DNA of 28,493 nt from the NCBI GenBank assembly GCA_016212745.1, contig JACRDX010000051.1, positions 1 through 28,493 on the forward strand. The letters run 5' to 3'. Positions 8,206-15,726 of this stretch are shown piece by piece. A program made the translations under genes and the position numbers. Under the pieces are notes generated by a model. That model was not told the origin of the DNA. It did not search any database and saw nothing but the letters and a program-made list of their open reading frames with translations. The stretch's first letter is position 1. Every line of letters starts with the position of its first letter. Source of the stretch: Candidatus Falkowiibacteriota bacterium (GTDB lineage Bacteria; Patescibacteriota; Patescibacteriia; UBA11705; JACRDX01).

Positions 8206-8386
8206 ATTGGTTATATTATCACATCCTTTATGTCATTGCGAGATGAGCATCTCGTATGCGCTGACGTAGTATGCTCATTGCTACGAATCTACGGATTCTA
8301 CTGATTAACTACGAAACTACGGATTAAATTCATTGGTAAATCGGTAGCTAATTCGTAGAATCAGTAGATCGGTAGCTATTATTGAT
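8206..8386. repeat. divergent intergenic region with REP-like and ACGGATT word repeats
   Basis: The gap between the Elp3-like gene and the methyltransferase starts with TGTCATTGCGA (8231-8241) followed by a palindrome CGAGATGAGCATCTCG, which resembles dispersed REP-type sequences. The complement of TGTCATTGCGA is seen again at 15698-15708. From about 8269 to 8375 there are degenerate repeats of CTACGAATCTACGGATT, first in one orientation and then in the other (ATTCGTAGAATCAGTAG). I see no ORF here. Confidence 0.6.
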
Positions 8387-8388
8387 AG

Positions 8389-8417
8389 TTGACATATTCG
8401 TTTCGGCATGATTAAAT
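8389..8417 (+). promoter_or_regulatory. putative sigma-70 type promoter
   Basis: TTGACA (8389-8394) is separated by exactly 17 bp from TTAAAT (8412-8417). The -35 box is perfect and the -10 box matches four of six. Transcription would start near 8424, about 65 bases before the end of the T-run of a strong terminator, so its first product is a short leader or small RNA. A tiny frame encoding MKCPNVKEVR starts at 8416, inside the -10 box. Confidence 0.5.
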
Positions 8418-8453
8418 GAAGTGTCCAAATGTGAAGGAAGTGAGGTGATTTTA

Positions 8454-8487
8454 CGAGGCTGAAAAAATTTCAGCCTCGCTTTTTTTT
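8454..8487 (+). terminator. strong intrinsic terminator ahead of the methyltransferase gene
   Basis: A perfect 11-bp stem (8454-8464 with 8468-8478), an AAA loop and T8 (8480-8487). It lies upstream of the plus-strand gene and downstream of the promoter at 8389, so it may act as an attenuator or end a small RNA. Confidence 0.85.
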
Positions 8488-8544
8488 GCGGAGTTTGGTA
8501 AAATGAGAGTGCTAAGAATTTGGAAATTCGAAATTATAAGCTAT

Positions 8545-9279
8545 ATGGCCATGACATCCCAAACAGTAAGCAAAATTCTGGAATTGACAAAAAGCGGGTA
8601 CCAAACAATCGCGCAGGATTTTTCAAATACGCGGAATTTTTTGTGGCAAGATTTGCAGCTTTTCAAGGATTACATAAAAGACAGCGCGAAAATGCTGGAT
8701 CTTGGCTGCGGAAATGGCCGGCTGATTCAACTTTTGGAAGGCAAAAATGTTGATTATCTTGGCATTGATTATAATGAAGAGTTTATTAGCATTGCCAAAG
8801 CAAAATATCCGCAATATAAATTTGAAGTTGGTGACGTGCAAAATTTGGCAATGCCAATGGAAACTTTTGACGTTGTGACTTTAATTGCTGTTTTGAATCA
8901 TTTGCCGGGCGAGGAATTGAAAAAGCGAATTTTGGCAAACGTAGCTTCGTATTTAAAACCAAACGGGTATTTGTTAATGACAAATTGGGATTTGTGGAAT
9001 TGGGGCGGCAAAAAGAGCGTGCGCGCTTTTTGGCAAGACCAGTTGTTGTTGTCATCAGCAAAGTTTTCTGATAAATATGGGATAAATAAGGAAGAGCTTG
9101 GATATCGCGATATTATCACTTTGTGGCAGTCTGGCGACAAGCAAAAAGTGGCGCGGTTGTATTATTACGCGTTCACGCGCAGAGAACTGGACGAGTTGTT
9201 GGAATCAGTCGGGTTGCGAATCGTTAAGAGCGTGAAAACAGAAAACAACTTTGTGCATATTGCGAAAAAGAGTAGTTGA
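8545..9279 (+). CDS. Trm9/ALKBH8-like SAM-dependent tRNA methyltransferase
   Basis: This is a class I SAM methyltransferase with SAM motif MLDLGCGNGR (50-59), GIDYNEEF and VGDVQNLAMP. It shows features of the Trm9/ALKBH8 family, which methyl-esterifies cm5U34 to mcm5U34. These are the N-terminal YQTIAQDFSNTR (19-30; yeast Trm9 has YNEIAPHFSQTR), and a C-terminal LYYYAFTRRELDELLE followed by NNFVHIAKK, matching the RYYHLYREGELEE and NWWVVAQK parts of Trm9. An ATG at 8503 is in frame, but the codons before 8545 are intergenic word sequence, so 8545 (or 8551) is preferred. The divergent neighbour is an Elp3-like enzyme. The methyltransferase call is certain; the Trm9 assignment is a good inference from motifs remembered, not from a search. 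Confidence 0.75.
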   Translation: MAMTSQTVSKILELTKSGYQTIAQDFSNTRNFLWQDLQLFKDYIKDSAKMLDLGCGNGRLIQLLEGKNVDYLGIDYNEEFISIAKAKYPQYKFEVGDVQNLAMPMETFDVVTLIAVLNHLPGEELKKRILANVASYLKPNGYLLMTNWDLWNWGGKKSVRAFWQDQLLLSSAKFSDKYGINKEELGYRDIITLWQSGDKQKVARLYYYAFTRRELDELLESVGLRIVKSVKTENNFVHIAKKSS

Positions 9280-9401
9280 CGGATATCGGTTTCGGTATCG
9301 AGGCTCGCTTCGGTTAACGTAAATCGTTTTTCGTGCCGTTTACCGATGACCGATTGACGAAACGGGCTTCGAAACCGTTTACCGAATAACGCATTTTAAC
9401 T
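9280..9401. repeat. intergenic word repeat (CCGTTTACCGA type)
   Basis: The gap before murC is made of degenerate units around CGGTAAACG. CCGTTTACCGA occurs at 9336-9346 and 9375-9385, and related units (GGTTAACG, GGTATCG) fill the rest. This vocabulary differs from the AATTTGAAA type of the other gaps. I see no clear promoter. Confidence 0.55.
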
Positions 9402-10790
9402 ATGTTGAATTTAAATAATGTAAATAAAATTTTTATTTGCGGAATCGGCGGCATTGGAACGTCTGCTGTGGGTCGCATGTTTAAGGGATTGGGAAAAAAT
9501 GTTTCCGGGTCTGATATTGTTGCTTCTGAAATCACTGATGGTTTGTTAAAAGAAGGAATAAACGTTGTAATCGGTCAAAAAGCGGAAAATATCTCAGCCA
9601 ACATTGGTTTGTTGGTTTATTCTGACGCTGTGCCTGAAAATAATGCAGAAAGATTGCGCGCGCAAGAGTTGAACATTCCAGCGATGAGCTATTTTGAAGC
9701 GCTTGGTTTGCTGACTAAACAGAAAAAAACAATTGCTGTTGTTGGAACCAATGGAAAATCTTCGGTGACAGCAATGATTGGTCAGTGCATGATTGACGCA
9801 GGAATGGAGCCCTCAATTATTCTTGGTTCGTTGTTTCCAAAAATCGGCGCGAATTATCGGTATGGAAAAAGTGATTGGTTTGTGGCAGAAGCGTGCGAGT
9901 ATCGTGCGCATTTTTTGCATTTGTCTCCGTGGGCAATTGTTTTAACAAATATTGAAGAAGAGCACATGGATTTTTTTACGAACATGGCGCATGTGTTGAG
10001 CGTTTATCAGGCGTTTATAAATAAAATTGATCCGAATGGAATTTTGATTATCAATCGCGATGATATAAATATCAGAAAGTTGCGTTTACCGGCCTGTAAG
10101 GTTTTTAGCTTTGGCGCGAGCGCTGATGCTGACGCGCAAATTAAAAATTTGCGCCATGAAAATGGTTTGCAAAAATTTAATGTAATATTTCAGGGTCGCG
10201 ATTTGGGTGAATTTGTTTTGAATATTCCTGGCCGTTTTTATTTATACAATGCTTTGGCGGCCATTACGTTTTGTTTAGCGATTAATGTGGCGCTTGGTAT
10301 TTTGAAAAAAGCAATTGCTGATTACAAAGGAATTTGGCGCAGATTTGAAATGATTAAGAATGATGATATTGCGGTAATTTCGGACTATGGACACCATCCA
10401 ACCGCTGTCAGCGGCACAATTGAAACTTTGAAACAGGCATATCCATTGCGCAGATTGGTCGTTGTTTTTCAGCCGCATCAATATGACCGAACAAAAAAGT
10501 TGTTCAAGCAGTTTGTTGAATCGTTGCAAGGCGCGGACGTGCTGATTTTGCCAGAAGTTTATGATGTTGCAGGACGAGAAGAGAATAAAAGCGTTGGTTC
10601 AAAAGATTTGGCAGAAGCAGTGAAAAAAGAATTTGGAAAACGCGAGGTTTATTATTGTGAAAATTTGCAGCAGACAGTTGAAAAAGTAAATTCAATGCTG
10701 CGCAAGGGCGATGTCGTTCTGGTAATGGGCGCCGGGGATGTGTATGTGATAAGTCAAAATGTAAATTATGATTTGCGTAAAAGAAAATGA
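9402..10790 (+). CDS. murC: UDP-N-acetylmuramate--L-alanine ligase MurC
   Basis: MurC adds L-alanine to UDP-MurNAc using ATP, the first peptide step of peptidoglycan synthesis, in the cytoplasm. The protein has 462 aa, as expected. It begins with the MurC-type Rossmann motif IFICGIGGIGTSAVGRMF. The ATP loop reads GTNGKSSVT (the family usually has GTHGKTTT). EACEYRAHFLHLSPWAIVLTNIEEEHMDFF marks the central domain, and YGHHPTAVSGTIETL with VFQPHQYDRT marks the C-terminal domain. The EACEY form also occurs in Mpl-type ligases, so Mpl is the alternative, but murB overlaps the 3' end by 23 bp, which favours MurC. Confidence 0.9.
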   Translation: MLNLNNVNKIFICGIGGIGTSAVGRMFKGLGKNVSGSDIVASEITDGLLKEGINVVIGQKAENISANIGLLVYSDAVPENNAERLRAQELNIPAMSYFEALGLLTKQKKTIAVVGTNGKSSVTAMIGQCMIDAGMEPSIILGSLFPKIGANYRYGKSDWFVAEACEYRAHFLHLSPWAIVLTNIEEEHMDFFTNMAHVLSVYQAFINKIDPNGILIINRDDINIRKLRLPACKVFSFGASADADAQIKNLRHENGLQKFNVIFQGRDLGEFVLNIPGRFYLYNALAAITFCLAINVALGILKKAIADYKGIWRRFEMIKNDDIAVISDYGHHPTAVSGTIETLKQAYPLRRLVVVFQPHQYDRTKKLFKQFVESLQGADVLILPEVYDVAGREENKSVGSKDLAEAVKKEFGKREVYYCENLQQTVEKVNSMLRKGDVVLVMGAGDVYVISQNVNYDLRKRK

Positions 10791-11652
10791 ACCGTTGGCA
10801 AAATACACGACCTTTAAAATCGGCGGGCCAGCTAAATTTTTTATTGAAGTTGATTCTGCTGATTTGTTGGTTGAGGCTATACAATGGGTCAAGAAGAACA
10901 ATAAAAAATTTTTTGTCATTGGCGCTGGAAGCAATTTGTTAATTGATGACAAAGGATTTGACGGATTAATTATTCGGTTAAACGGCGGTGAAATTAAAAT
11001 CGCGGACAACCAAGTCAAAGCTTTTGCTGGCGCCTCGTTGGCCGCGATGATCCGCAAAACCATTGAAGCCGGTTTAACCGGCTTGGAATTTGCCGCGAAT
11101 ATTCCTGGCGCCGTCGGCGGCGCCGTGCGCGGCAACGCAGGCGCTTACGGAAAAGGCGTTGGTGCTTTTGTTGAAAAAGTTGAGGCATTGTTTGTTGATA
11201 CCATGGAGTTGAAATGGTTGTCGCGCGAAGAATGCGAGTTTGGTTACCGCGATTCTTTGTTTAAAAAGAAAGATGGTATAATAATTGTGAACGTGGAGTT
11301 TAAATTGCCGCGCGCCGAAGTTGACCCTGCACAAACGTTAGCGCTGATTCAAAAAGAATGGAACGAGCGGCAGCTAAAACAGCCATTAGAATATCCAAGC
11401 GCTGGCTGTGCGTTTGTAAATATTGAAGCAACTAATGGGAAAATAGCAGCAGGAGGATTGATTGAAAAATGCGGATTAAAAGGTAAAAAAATCGGCGGTG
11501 CGCAAATTTCAGAAAAACACGCGAACTTCATTATTAATGTTGATAATGCGAAAGCAGAAGATGTTATTGCGCTGATAGCGCTGGTTAAGGATACGGTTAA
11601 ACAACGATTCGGGGTTGAGTTAAGAGAGGAAATACAGTATTTGAATTTTTAA
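10768..11652 (+). CDS. murB: UDP-N-acetylenolpyruvoylglucosamine reductase MurB
   Basis: MurB is a FAD enzyme that reduces UDP-GlcNAc-enolpyruvate to UDP-MurNAc with NADPH, making the substrate of MurC. The 294 aa show the FAD-binding motifs KYTTFKIGGPA, VIGAGSNLLI and GLEFAANIPGAVGGAV, then FGYRDSLFK. The proton-donor position is Cys rather than Ser in PSAGCAFVN, a variant known in other MurB proteins. ISEKHANFIIN and the terminal Glu in LREEIQYL follow. It starts inside the end of murC (23-bp overlap, different frame), suggesting coupled translation. Confidence 0.95.
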   Translation: MICVKENEPLAKYTTFKIGGPAKFFIEVDSADLLVEAIQWVKKNNKKFFVIGAGSNLLIDDKGFDGLIIRLNGGEIKIADNQVKAFAGASLAAMIRKTIEAGLTGLEFAANIPGAVGGAVRGNAGAYGKGVGAFVEKVEALFVDTMELKWLSREECEFGYRDSLFKKKDGIIIVNVEFKLPRAEVDPAQTLALIQKEWNERQLKQPLEYPSAGCAFVNIEATNGKIAAGGLIEKCGLKGKKIGGAQISEKHANFIINVDNAKAEDVIALIALVKDTVKQRFGVELREEIQYLNF

Positions 11653-11766
11653 TTTCTAATTTTAAATCAAGGATTAATGTTTAAATGTTCTAATGTTTTA
11701 AAAATTAAGATTTCGAAATTCATTAAAAATTTAAAATTCAAAAATTGAAAATTTATTTATATAACT
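11653..11766. repeat. AT-rich intergenic word repeat (AATTTTAAATC/AATGTTTAAATG type)
   Basis: The gap between murB and hpf consists of AT-only-like words. A left arm with TTTCTAATTTTAAATC and a right arm with ATTTAAAATTCAAAAATTG surround an AATGTTTAAATGTTCTAATGTTTT core. The same arm-core-arm plan is seen at 16353, 22254 and 28426. No ORF or convincing promoter is visible. Confidence 0.6.
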
Positions 11767-12066
11767 ATGCCCCTAAACATCAAAACCACAAATTTTGATT
11801 TACGCGAAGACCTCAAGGCATTGGTTCGTGAAAAAATGAACGGCCTGGAAAAATTTTTCAACAACATTCAGCAAATTGACGTGGAAGTTGGAAAAACGAC
11901 AAAAGGCCAGCAAAAGGGAAACATTTTTTTCTGCGAAATAAATTTGAGCGTGCCGAAAAAATTGATTCGGTATAGGCATGATGCGCGGGATGTTTCAGTA
12001 GCAATTACTGGCGCGAAAAAGGGGATTCAGATTGAGATAAAAAAATATAAAGAGAAATCAAAATAG
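11767..12066 (+). CDS. hpf: ribosome hibernation factor, HPF/RaiA family (short form)
   Basis: These small proteins bind the decoding region of the 30S subunit and keep ribosomes inactive and protected under starvation. The 99 aa carry the single beta-alpha-beta-beta-beta-alpha domain: MPLNIKTTNFDL, VREKMNGLEKFF, IDVEVGKTTKG, FFCEINLSVP, then DVSVAITGAKKGIQIEIKKYK. There is no C-terminal dimerisation domain, so it is the short form. A strong hairpin follows within 40 bp, so it is probably the last gene of its transcript. Confidence 0.92.
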   Translation: MPLNIKTTNFDLREDLKALVREKMNGLEKFFNNIQQIDVEVGKTTKGQQKGNIFFCEINLSVPKKLIRYRHDARDVSVAITGAKKGIQIEIKKYKEKSK

Positions 12067-12103
12067 CAGGGTAGGCTGGTAGCTTGTAGACGGAAAAGAA
12101 AAT

Positions 12104-12133
12104 GGCCGGGGACGTTTCGTCACCGGCCGTTTT
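12104..12133. terminator. bidirectional terminator between hpf and the convergent orphan gene
   Basis: A GC-rich hairpin pairs 12104-12114 with 12118-12128 (10 pairs, one G-A mismatch) around a TTT loop. On the plus strand GTTTTT follows. On the minus strand ATTTTCTTTT follows, so it can serve both convergent genes. The stop codon of the minus-strand gene lies inside the stem. Confidence 0.8.
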
Positions 12134-12602
12134 TGTTGCTGAAATTCGCGATTGCCGCAAGCGCTTGTTTTGTTTTTTGCTGCGCTGCGTCAATTTTATT
12201 GATCAGCCCTGCAATCAGTTGTCGCGCTCGTGGATTCAGCGAAATGTGCCTTTCCCTAAACCATTTGTTCGCAGTGCTTCTGTCGTGCCAAGTTAGCACG
12301 CAAAAGTACTGGTAGTTTTGCCATTTGCTTGTTGGAACGTTGTAATGGCAACTACCAGTAACGAGATTGTATCGCCACGCGATCCAGATGCAGATTACAA
12401 TGTAGGGAATTACAACGTAAACCGTTGGGATCACGAACACCATGATTAGCGTCCGCAACAGTCCCATTTTAATCCGAACGATTCGGCAAAAATGCCACCA
12501 CCAAAGTAAGTTGAAAATGAACGAGAAAGCAAGCCAGACAGCGTATCCGAGGGCAATGCCCTTGGCAATGCGAAAAAGCTCTTCCATTGGGCGCCCCCCC
12601 AT
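12120..12602 (-). CDS. small multi-pass membrane protein, unknown
   Basis: I do not recognise this protein (160 aa from this start). Two hydrophobic stretches suggest membrane spans: about residues 11-31 (IALGYAVWLAFSFIFNLLWW) and 43-69 (a long segment around TLIMVFVIPTVYVVIPYIVI, possibly two helices). The C-terminal half is soluble, with several Trp, Tyr and Cys residues and a basic end. An in-frame ATG at 12623 exists but lies in TCAAATGTCAAA repeat sequence, so 12602 is preferred. It stands alone on the minus strand between two plus-strand runs, is more GC-rich than its neighbours and ends in a shared terminator. In these respects it resembles the first gene of the window. Confidence 0.65.
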   Translation of the reverse strand: MGGRPMEELFRIAKGIALGYAVWLAFSFIFNLLWWWHFCRIVRIKMGLLRTLIMVFVIPTVYVVIPYIVICIWIAWRYNLVTGSCHYNVPTSKWQNYQYFCVLTWHDRSTANKWFRERHISLNPRARQLIAGLINKIDAAQQKTKQALAAIANFSNKNGR

Positions 12603-12640
12603 AGTTGAAATGTCAAATGTCAAATAACAAATGTCAAAGT
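12603..12640. repeat. tandem TCAAATGTCAAA words
   Basis: Three near-copies of TGTCAAATAACAAATG-type words lie directly upstream of the minus-strand membrane gene. They belong to the same vocabulary as the gaps at 1700-1812 and 23946-24064. Confidence 0.5.
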
Positions 12641-12691
12641 GTGGTACTGGAAAAGTTTAGCAGATTTTTTACATTTTGGAAAGATGGGTGC

Positions 12692-12720
12692 TTGTTTTTT
12701 GCCGTCCAGAATGCTATGAT
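12692..12720 (+). promoter_or_regulatory. putative secA promoter (extended -10)
   Basis: TTGTTT (12692-12697), 17-bp spacer, TATGAT (12715-12720), with TGC directly before the -10 box as in extended -10 promoters. Transcription would start near 12727, giving a leader of about 60 nt before secA. Confidence 0.55.
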
Positions 12721-12788
12721 TGTTAAAATTCTTAATTCCCAACCTTAATTGAAAATTAGAAATTGAAAATTGAAAATTGTCTTAGACT

Positions 12789-15533
12789 ATGTCTTTTTTA
12801 TCAAAAATATTTGGCGATTCCAATGCCAAAGAAATCGCAAAACTTCAATTGATTGTTGACCAAATAAATTCGTTGGAACCGGATTTTGAAAAAATGACTG
12901 CTGACGAATTGAAAAATAAAACACTAGAATTTAAAGAACGGCGCAGGCTCGGGGCAACGCTTGACGATATTTTAACAGAGGCGTTCGCAGCGTGCCGCGA
13001 GGCATCAAAACGAACAATTGGTTTGCGACATTTTGACGTTCAATTGATTGGTGGCGTTGTTTTGCATCGCGGCCAAATTGCTGAAATGAAAACGGGCGAA
13101 GGAAAAACATTGGTCGCGACTTTACCGCTTTATCTGAATGCGCTTACAGCGGAAGGTTGCCACGCGGTGACTGTCAATGATTATTTGGCGCGGCGCGATT
13201 GCGGATGGATGGGACCGATTTTTTCAGCGCTCGGAATTACCGTGGCAGTCATTATTCATGAAACAGCTTTTGTTTTTGACCCTGAATTTATTGGTCAAGA
13301 AACTGATCCGCGGTTAGTGCATTTGCGGCCAATAACACGGCAGGAAGCGTATGCGGCTGACATCACATATGGAACAAACAATGAATTTGGTTTTGATTAT
13401 TTGCGTGACAACATGGCAACCTCTTTGGAACAAATGGTTCAGCGGACACAGAATTACGCGATAGTTGATGAAATTGATTCCATATTAATTGACGAGGCGC
13501 GCACGCCATTGATAATTTCCGCGCCAGCAGAAGAATCCGCAAAAATGTATCAGCAATTTGCGAAAATTGTTCCGCGGTTGCAAGAAAATGTTGATTATAA
13601 TATTGATGAAAAAATGCGGGCAGTTGCATTGACTGACGATGGCATTAAACACATTGAGAAAATTTTAGGGCTTGGAAATATTTACACCGAAGGCGGCATT
13701 CAGCTTGTGCATCATTTAGAGCAGGCTTTGCGCGCCAATACTTTGTTCAAGCGCGACCGCGATTATATTGTCAAAAATGGCGAGGTGATTATCATTGATG
13801 AGTTTACAGGCAGGTTGATGCATGGCCGCAGATATTCAGAGGGTTTGCATCAGGCAATTGAGGCAAAAGAAAATGTTGAGGTGAAAAAAGAAAGCTTGAC
13901 GCTGGCAACGGTCACTTTGCAAAATTATTTTCGTTTGTATAAAAAATTGTCTGGCATGACAGGAACGGCAATAACCGAAGCAGAGGAATTTCATAAAATT
14001 TATAAATTGGAAGTTGTCGGAATTCCGACAAATGAACCAATGGTGCGTAAAGATTTGTCTGACAAAATTTTCGCGACAGAACTTGGAAAATTCAAAGCGG
14101 TTGTGCAACAAGTTAAAGAACTTAATCAAAGCGGCCAGCCGGCTTTAATCGGAACGATTTCAATTGAGCGCAATGAATTGTTGAGCCGTTTGTTGGAAAA
14201 TGCCGGAATCGCGCATCAGGTTTTGAACGCGAAAAATCATGAAAAAGAAGCGCAAATTATTGCGCAGGCCGGCCGCTTAGGAGCCGTCACGCTTGCAACA
14301 AATATGGCGGGTCGCGGTGTTGATATTATTTTAGGCGGCGACCCGCGCAGTTTTGGTAGCGACGAAACAGCAATTGCAAATTGGCGCGCTGAACACAACA
14401 AAGTTGTTGAATTGGGCGGTTTGTTTATTCTTGGAACTGAGCGTCATGAAGCTCGCAGAATTGATAATCAATTGCGCGGCCGTTCCGGCCGCCAAGGCGA
14501 CCCGGGCGTTTCGCAATTTTTCATTTCTCTGGAAGATGATTTGATGCGGATTTTTGGTTCTGACAGAATCAAAAGTTTGATGAAAACTTTTGGTTTGCCA
14601 GAAGATACGCCCTTGGAAAACCGCATGGTTTCGCGCGCCATTGAGTCAGCGCAGCATCGCGTTGAGGGTTATAATTTTGATATTCGCAAACATTTGGTTG
14701 AATATGACGATGTTTTGAACAAACAAAGAGAAATGATTTACAAACGTCGCTGCGAAGTTTTGTCAGCTTTCAAAAATGAGCCGACAAAATTGCGCGCTAT
14801 GATTTGGGAAATGATTAGTGATGAATTAAATCAAATTGTTTCGTTTCATACCGCGAGCGAAGACCAGACGCAGTGGAATTTGAAAGAAATTGCTGAAGTT
14901 GCGAATACGATTTTTAATGTTGACGCGAAAAAATTGGAATCTGATTTGCATACCGCTGAAAAATTGGCAGGCGACAAGCAGATGGACGCGACAGCTCGCA
15001 CCGAAGTTATTAATTATTTGGAAAAATTGGCAAAAGAGCAATATGATTTGTTGGTTCAAAGTATTGCCAATGATGAGCAAACGTGGCTTATTGAAAAAGA
15101 GTTGATGGCTCGGGCTATTGACAATCTTTGGGTTGAGCATTTGAGCGCGATTGATATGTTGCGAACCGGAATCGGTTTGCGCGGATATGGCCAGCGCGAC
15201 CCGTTGATTGAGTATAAGCGCGAGGCGTATGACATGTTTGTTCAGCTTTTGAATTTGATAAATAAGCAAATTGTTTATTCAATATTTAAAATTGGCCCGG
15301 GCGTGAGCATTGCAAAGTCAGTGATTGAAAATAGTCAGGCGCAGGAATTTGGTGCCGGTGCGTCAGGGCAATTTGCAGAAGGGCAAGTTCAACCAGCCTT
15401 TGCCACGGCTACGGCTGGCAAGCCAACTGCGGTGGCAAAACGTTTGCGCACAGTAAGCGGCGATAAAGTTGGACGAAACGATCCATGCCCATGCGGCTCC
15501 GGCAGGAAATACAAAAAATGCCATGGAGCTTAA
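12789..15533 (+). CDS. secA: preprotein translocase ATPase SecA
   Basis: SecA is the motor that pushes unfolded preproteins through SecYEG. The 914 aa show the Walker A motif MKTGEGKTLVA (about 100-110), TVNDYLARRD, GTNNEFGFDYLRDNM, the Walker B IVDEIDSILIDEARTPLIIS, the second nucleotide-binding fold with TNMAGRGVDI and LRGRSGRQGD, and the helical wing and scaffold. The C-terminus has a low-complexity linker and a zinc-binding SEC-C motif (DPCPCGSGRKYKKCH). A second, headless SEC-C sequence lies 60 bp behind the stop (listed separately). secD and secF follow about 1 kb later, so most of the export machinery present here is clustered. Confidence 0.97.
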   Translation: MSFLSKIFGDSNAKEIAKLQLIVDQINSLEPDFEKMTADELKNKTLEFKERRRLGATLDDILTEAFAACREASKRTIGLRHFDVQLIGGVVLHRGQIAEMKTGEGKTLVATLPLYLNALTAEGCHAVTVNDYLARRDCGWMGPIFSALGITVAVIIHETAFVFDPEFIGQETDPRLVHLRPITRQEAYAADITYGTNNEFGFDYLRDNMATSLEQMVQRTQNYAIVDEIDSILIDEARTPLIISAPAEESAKMYQQFAKIVPRLQENVDYNIDEKMRAVALTDDGIKHIEKILGLGNIYTEGGIQLVHHLEQALRANTLFKRDRDYIVKNGEVIIIDEFTGRLMHGRRYSEGLHQAIEAKENVEVKKESLTLATVTLQNYFRLYKKLSGMTGTAITEAEEFHKIYKLEVVGIPTNEPMVRKDLSDKIFATELGKFKAVVQQVKELNQSGQPALIGTISIERNELLSRLLENAGIAHQVLNAKNHEKEAQIIAQAGRLGAVTLATNMAGRGVDIILGGDPRSFGSDETAIANWRAEHNKVVELGGLFILGTERHEARRIDNQLRGRSGRQGDPGVSQFFISLEDDLMRIFGSDRIKSLMKTFGLPEDTPLENRMVSRAIESAQHRVEGYNFDIRKHLVEYDDVLNKQREMIYKRRCEVLSAFKNEPTKLRAMIWEMISDELNQIVSFHTASEDQTQWNLKEIAEVANTIFNVDAKKLESDLHTAEKLAGDKQMDATARTEVINYLEKLAKEQYDLLVQSIANDEQTWLIEKELMARAIDNLWVEHLSAIDMLRTGIGLRGYGQRDPLIEYKREAYDMFVQLLNLINKQIVYSIFKIGPGVSIAKSVIENSQAQEFGAGASGQFAEGQVQPAFATATAGKPTAVAKRLRTVSGDKVGRNDPCPCGSGRKYKKCHGA

Positions 15534-15560
15534 CGCGAGGGAGGAACATGAATAAGTTGA

Positions 15561-15593
15561 GTCTCGCCTTGCCGAAGTCTTGACGGAGGCAGG
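15561..15593. repeat. GC-rich repeat behind secA
   Basis: CGCCTTGCCGAAG ... GGAGGCAGG has loosely complementary ends (CCTTGCC with GGCAGG) and resembles the GC-rich elements in glyA and the FecR gene. It ends exactly where the SEC-C remnant begins. Confidence 0.5.
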
Positions 15594-15635
15594 TGTGGTT
15601 CGGGCAAGAAATATAAAAAGTGCTGTGGGGTCTAA
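15594..15635 (+). pseudogene. remnant of a SecA C-terminal SEC-C zinc motif
   Basis: Read in frame from 15594 the sequence gives CGSGKKYKKCCGV followed by TAA, the second half of a SEC-C zinc motif, very like the intact CGSGRKYKKCHGA at the end of secA. The first Cys pair is missing and replaced by a GC-rich repeat. It is out of reach of secA translation because secA stops at 15531-15533. It is either a duplicated secA tail or the original tail displaced by an insertion. Confidence 0.7.
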
Positions 15636-15650
15636 TAATTGTGCGCGAAG

Positions 15651-15708
15651 CCCCCGCCATAAGCGGGCAGGCAGATTGCCACTCTGCCCGGGGCGGATCG
15701 CAATGACA
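15651..15708. repeat. REP-like GC-rich palindromic repeat
   Basis: Nested complementarity is visible: CCGCC (15654-15658) with GGCGG (15692-15696), and GGGCAG (15665-15670) with CTGCCC (15684-15689) around GATTGCC. It ends in ATCGCAATGACA, the reverse complement of the TGTCATTGCGA found at 8231. This resembles the widely dispersed REP-like repeats found in many bacterial genomes. Confidence 0.6.
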
Positions 15709-15726
15709 GATTAACAAATTTAAAAT

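Noticed and set aside
8269..8375. CRISPR-like array in the repeated ACGGATT region
   Set aside because: Units are degenerate, irregular, without equal-length spacers, and no cas gene is near.
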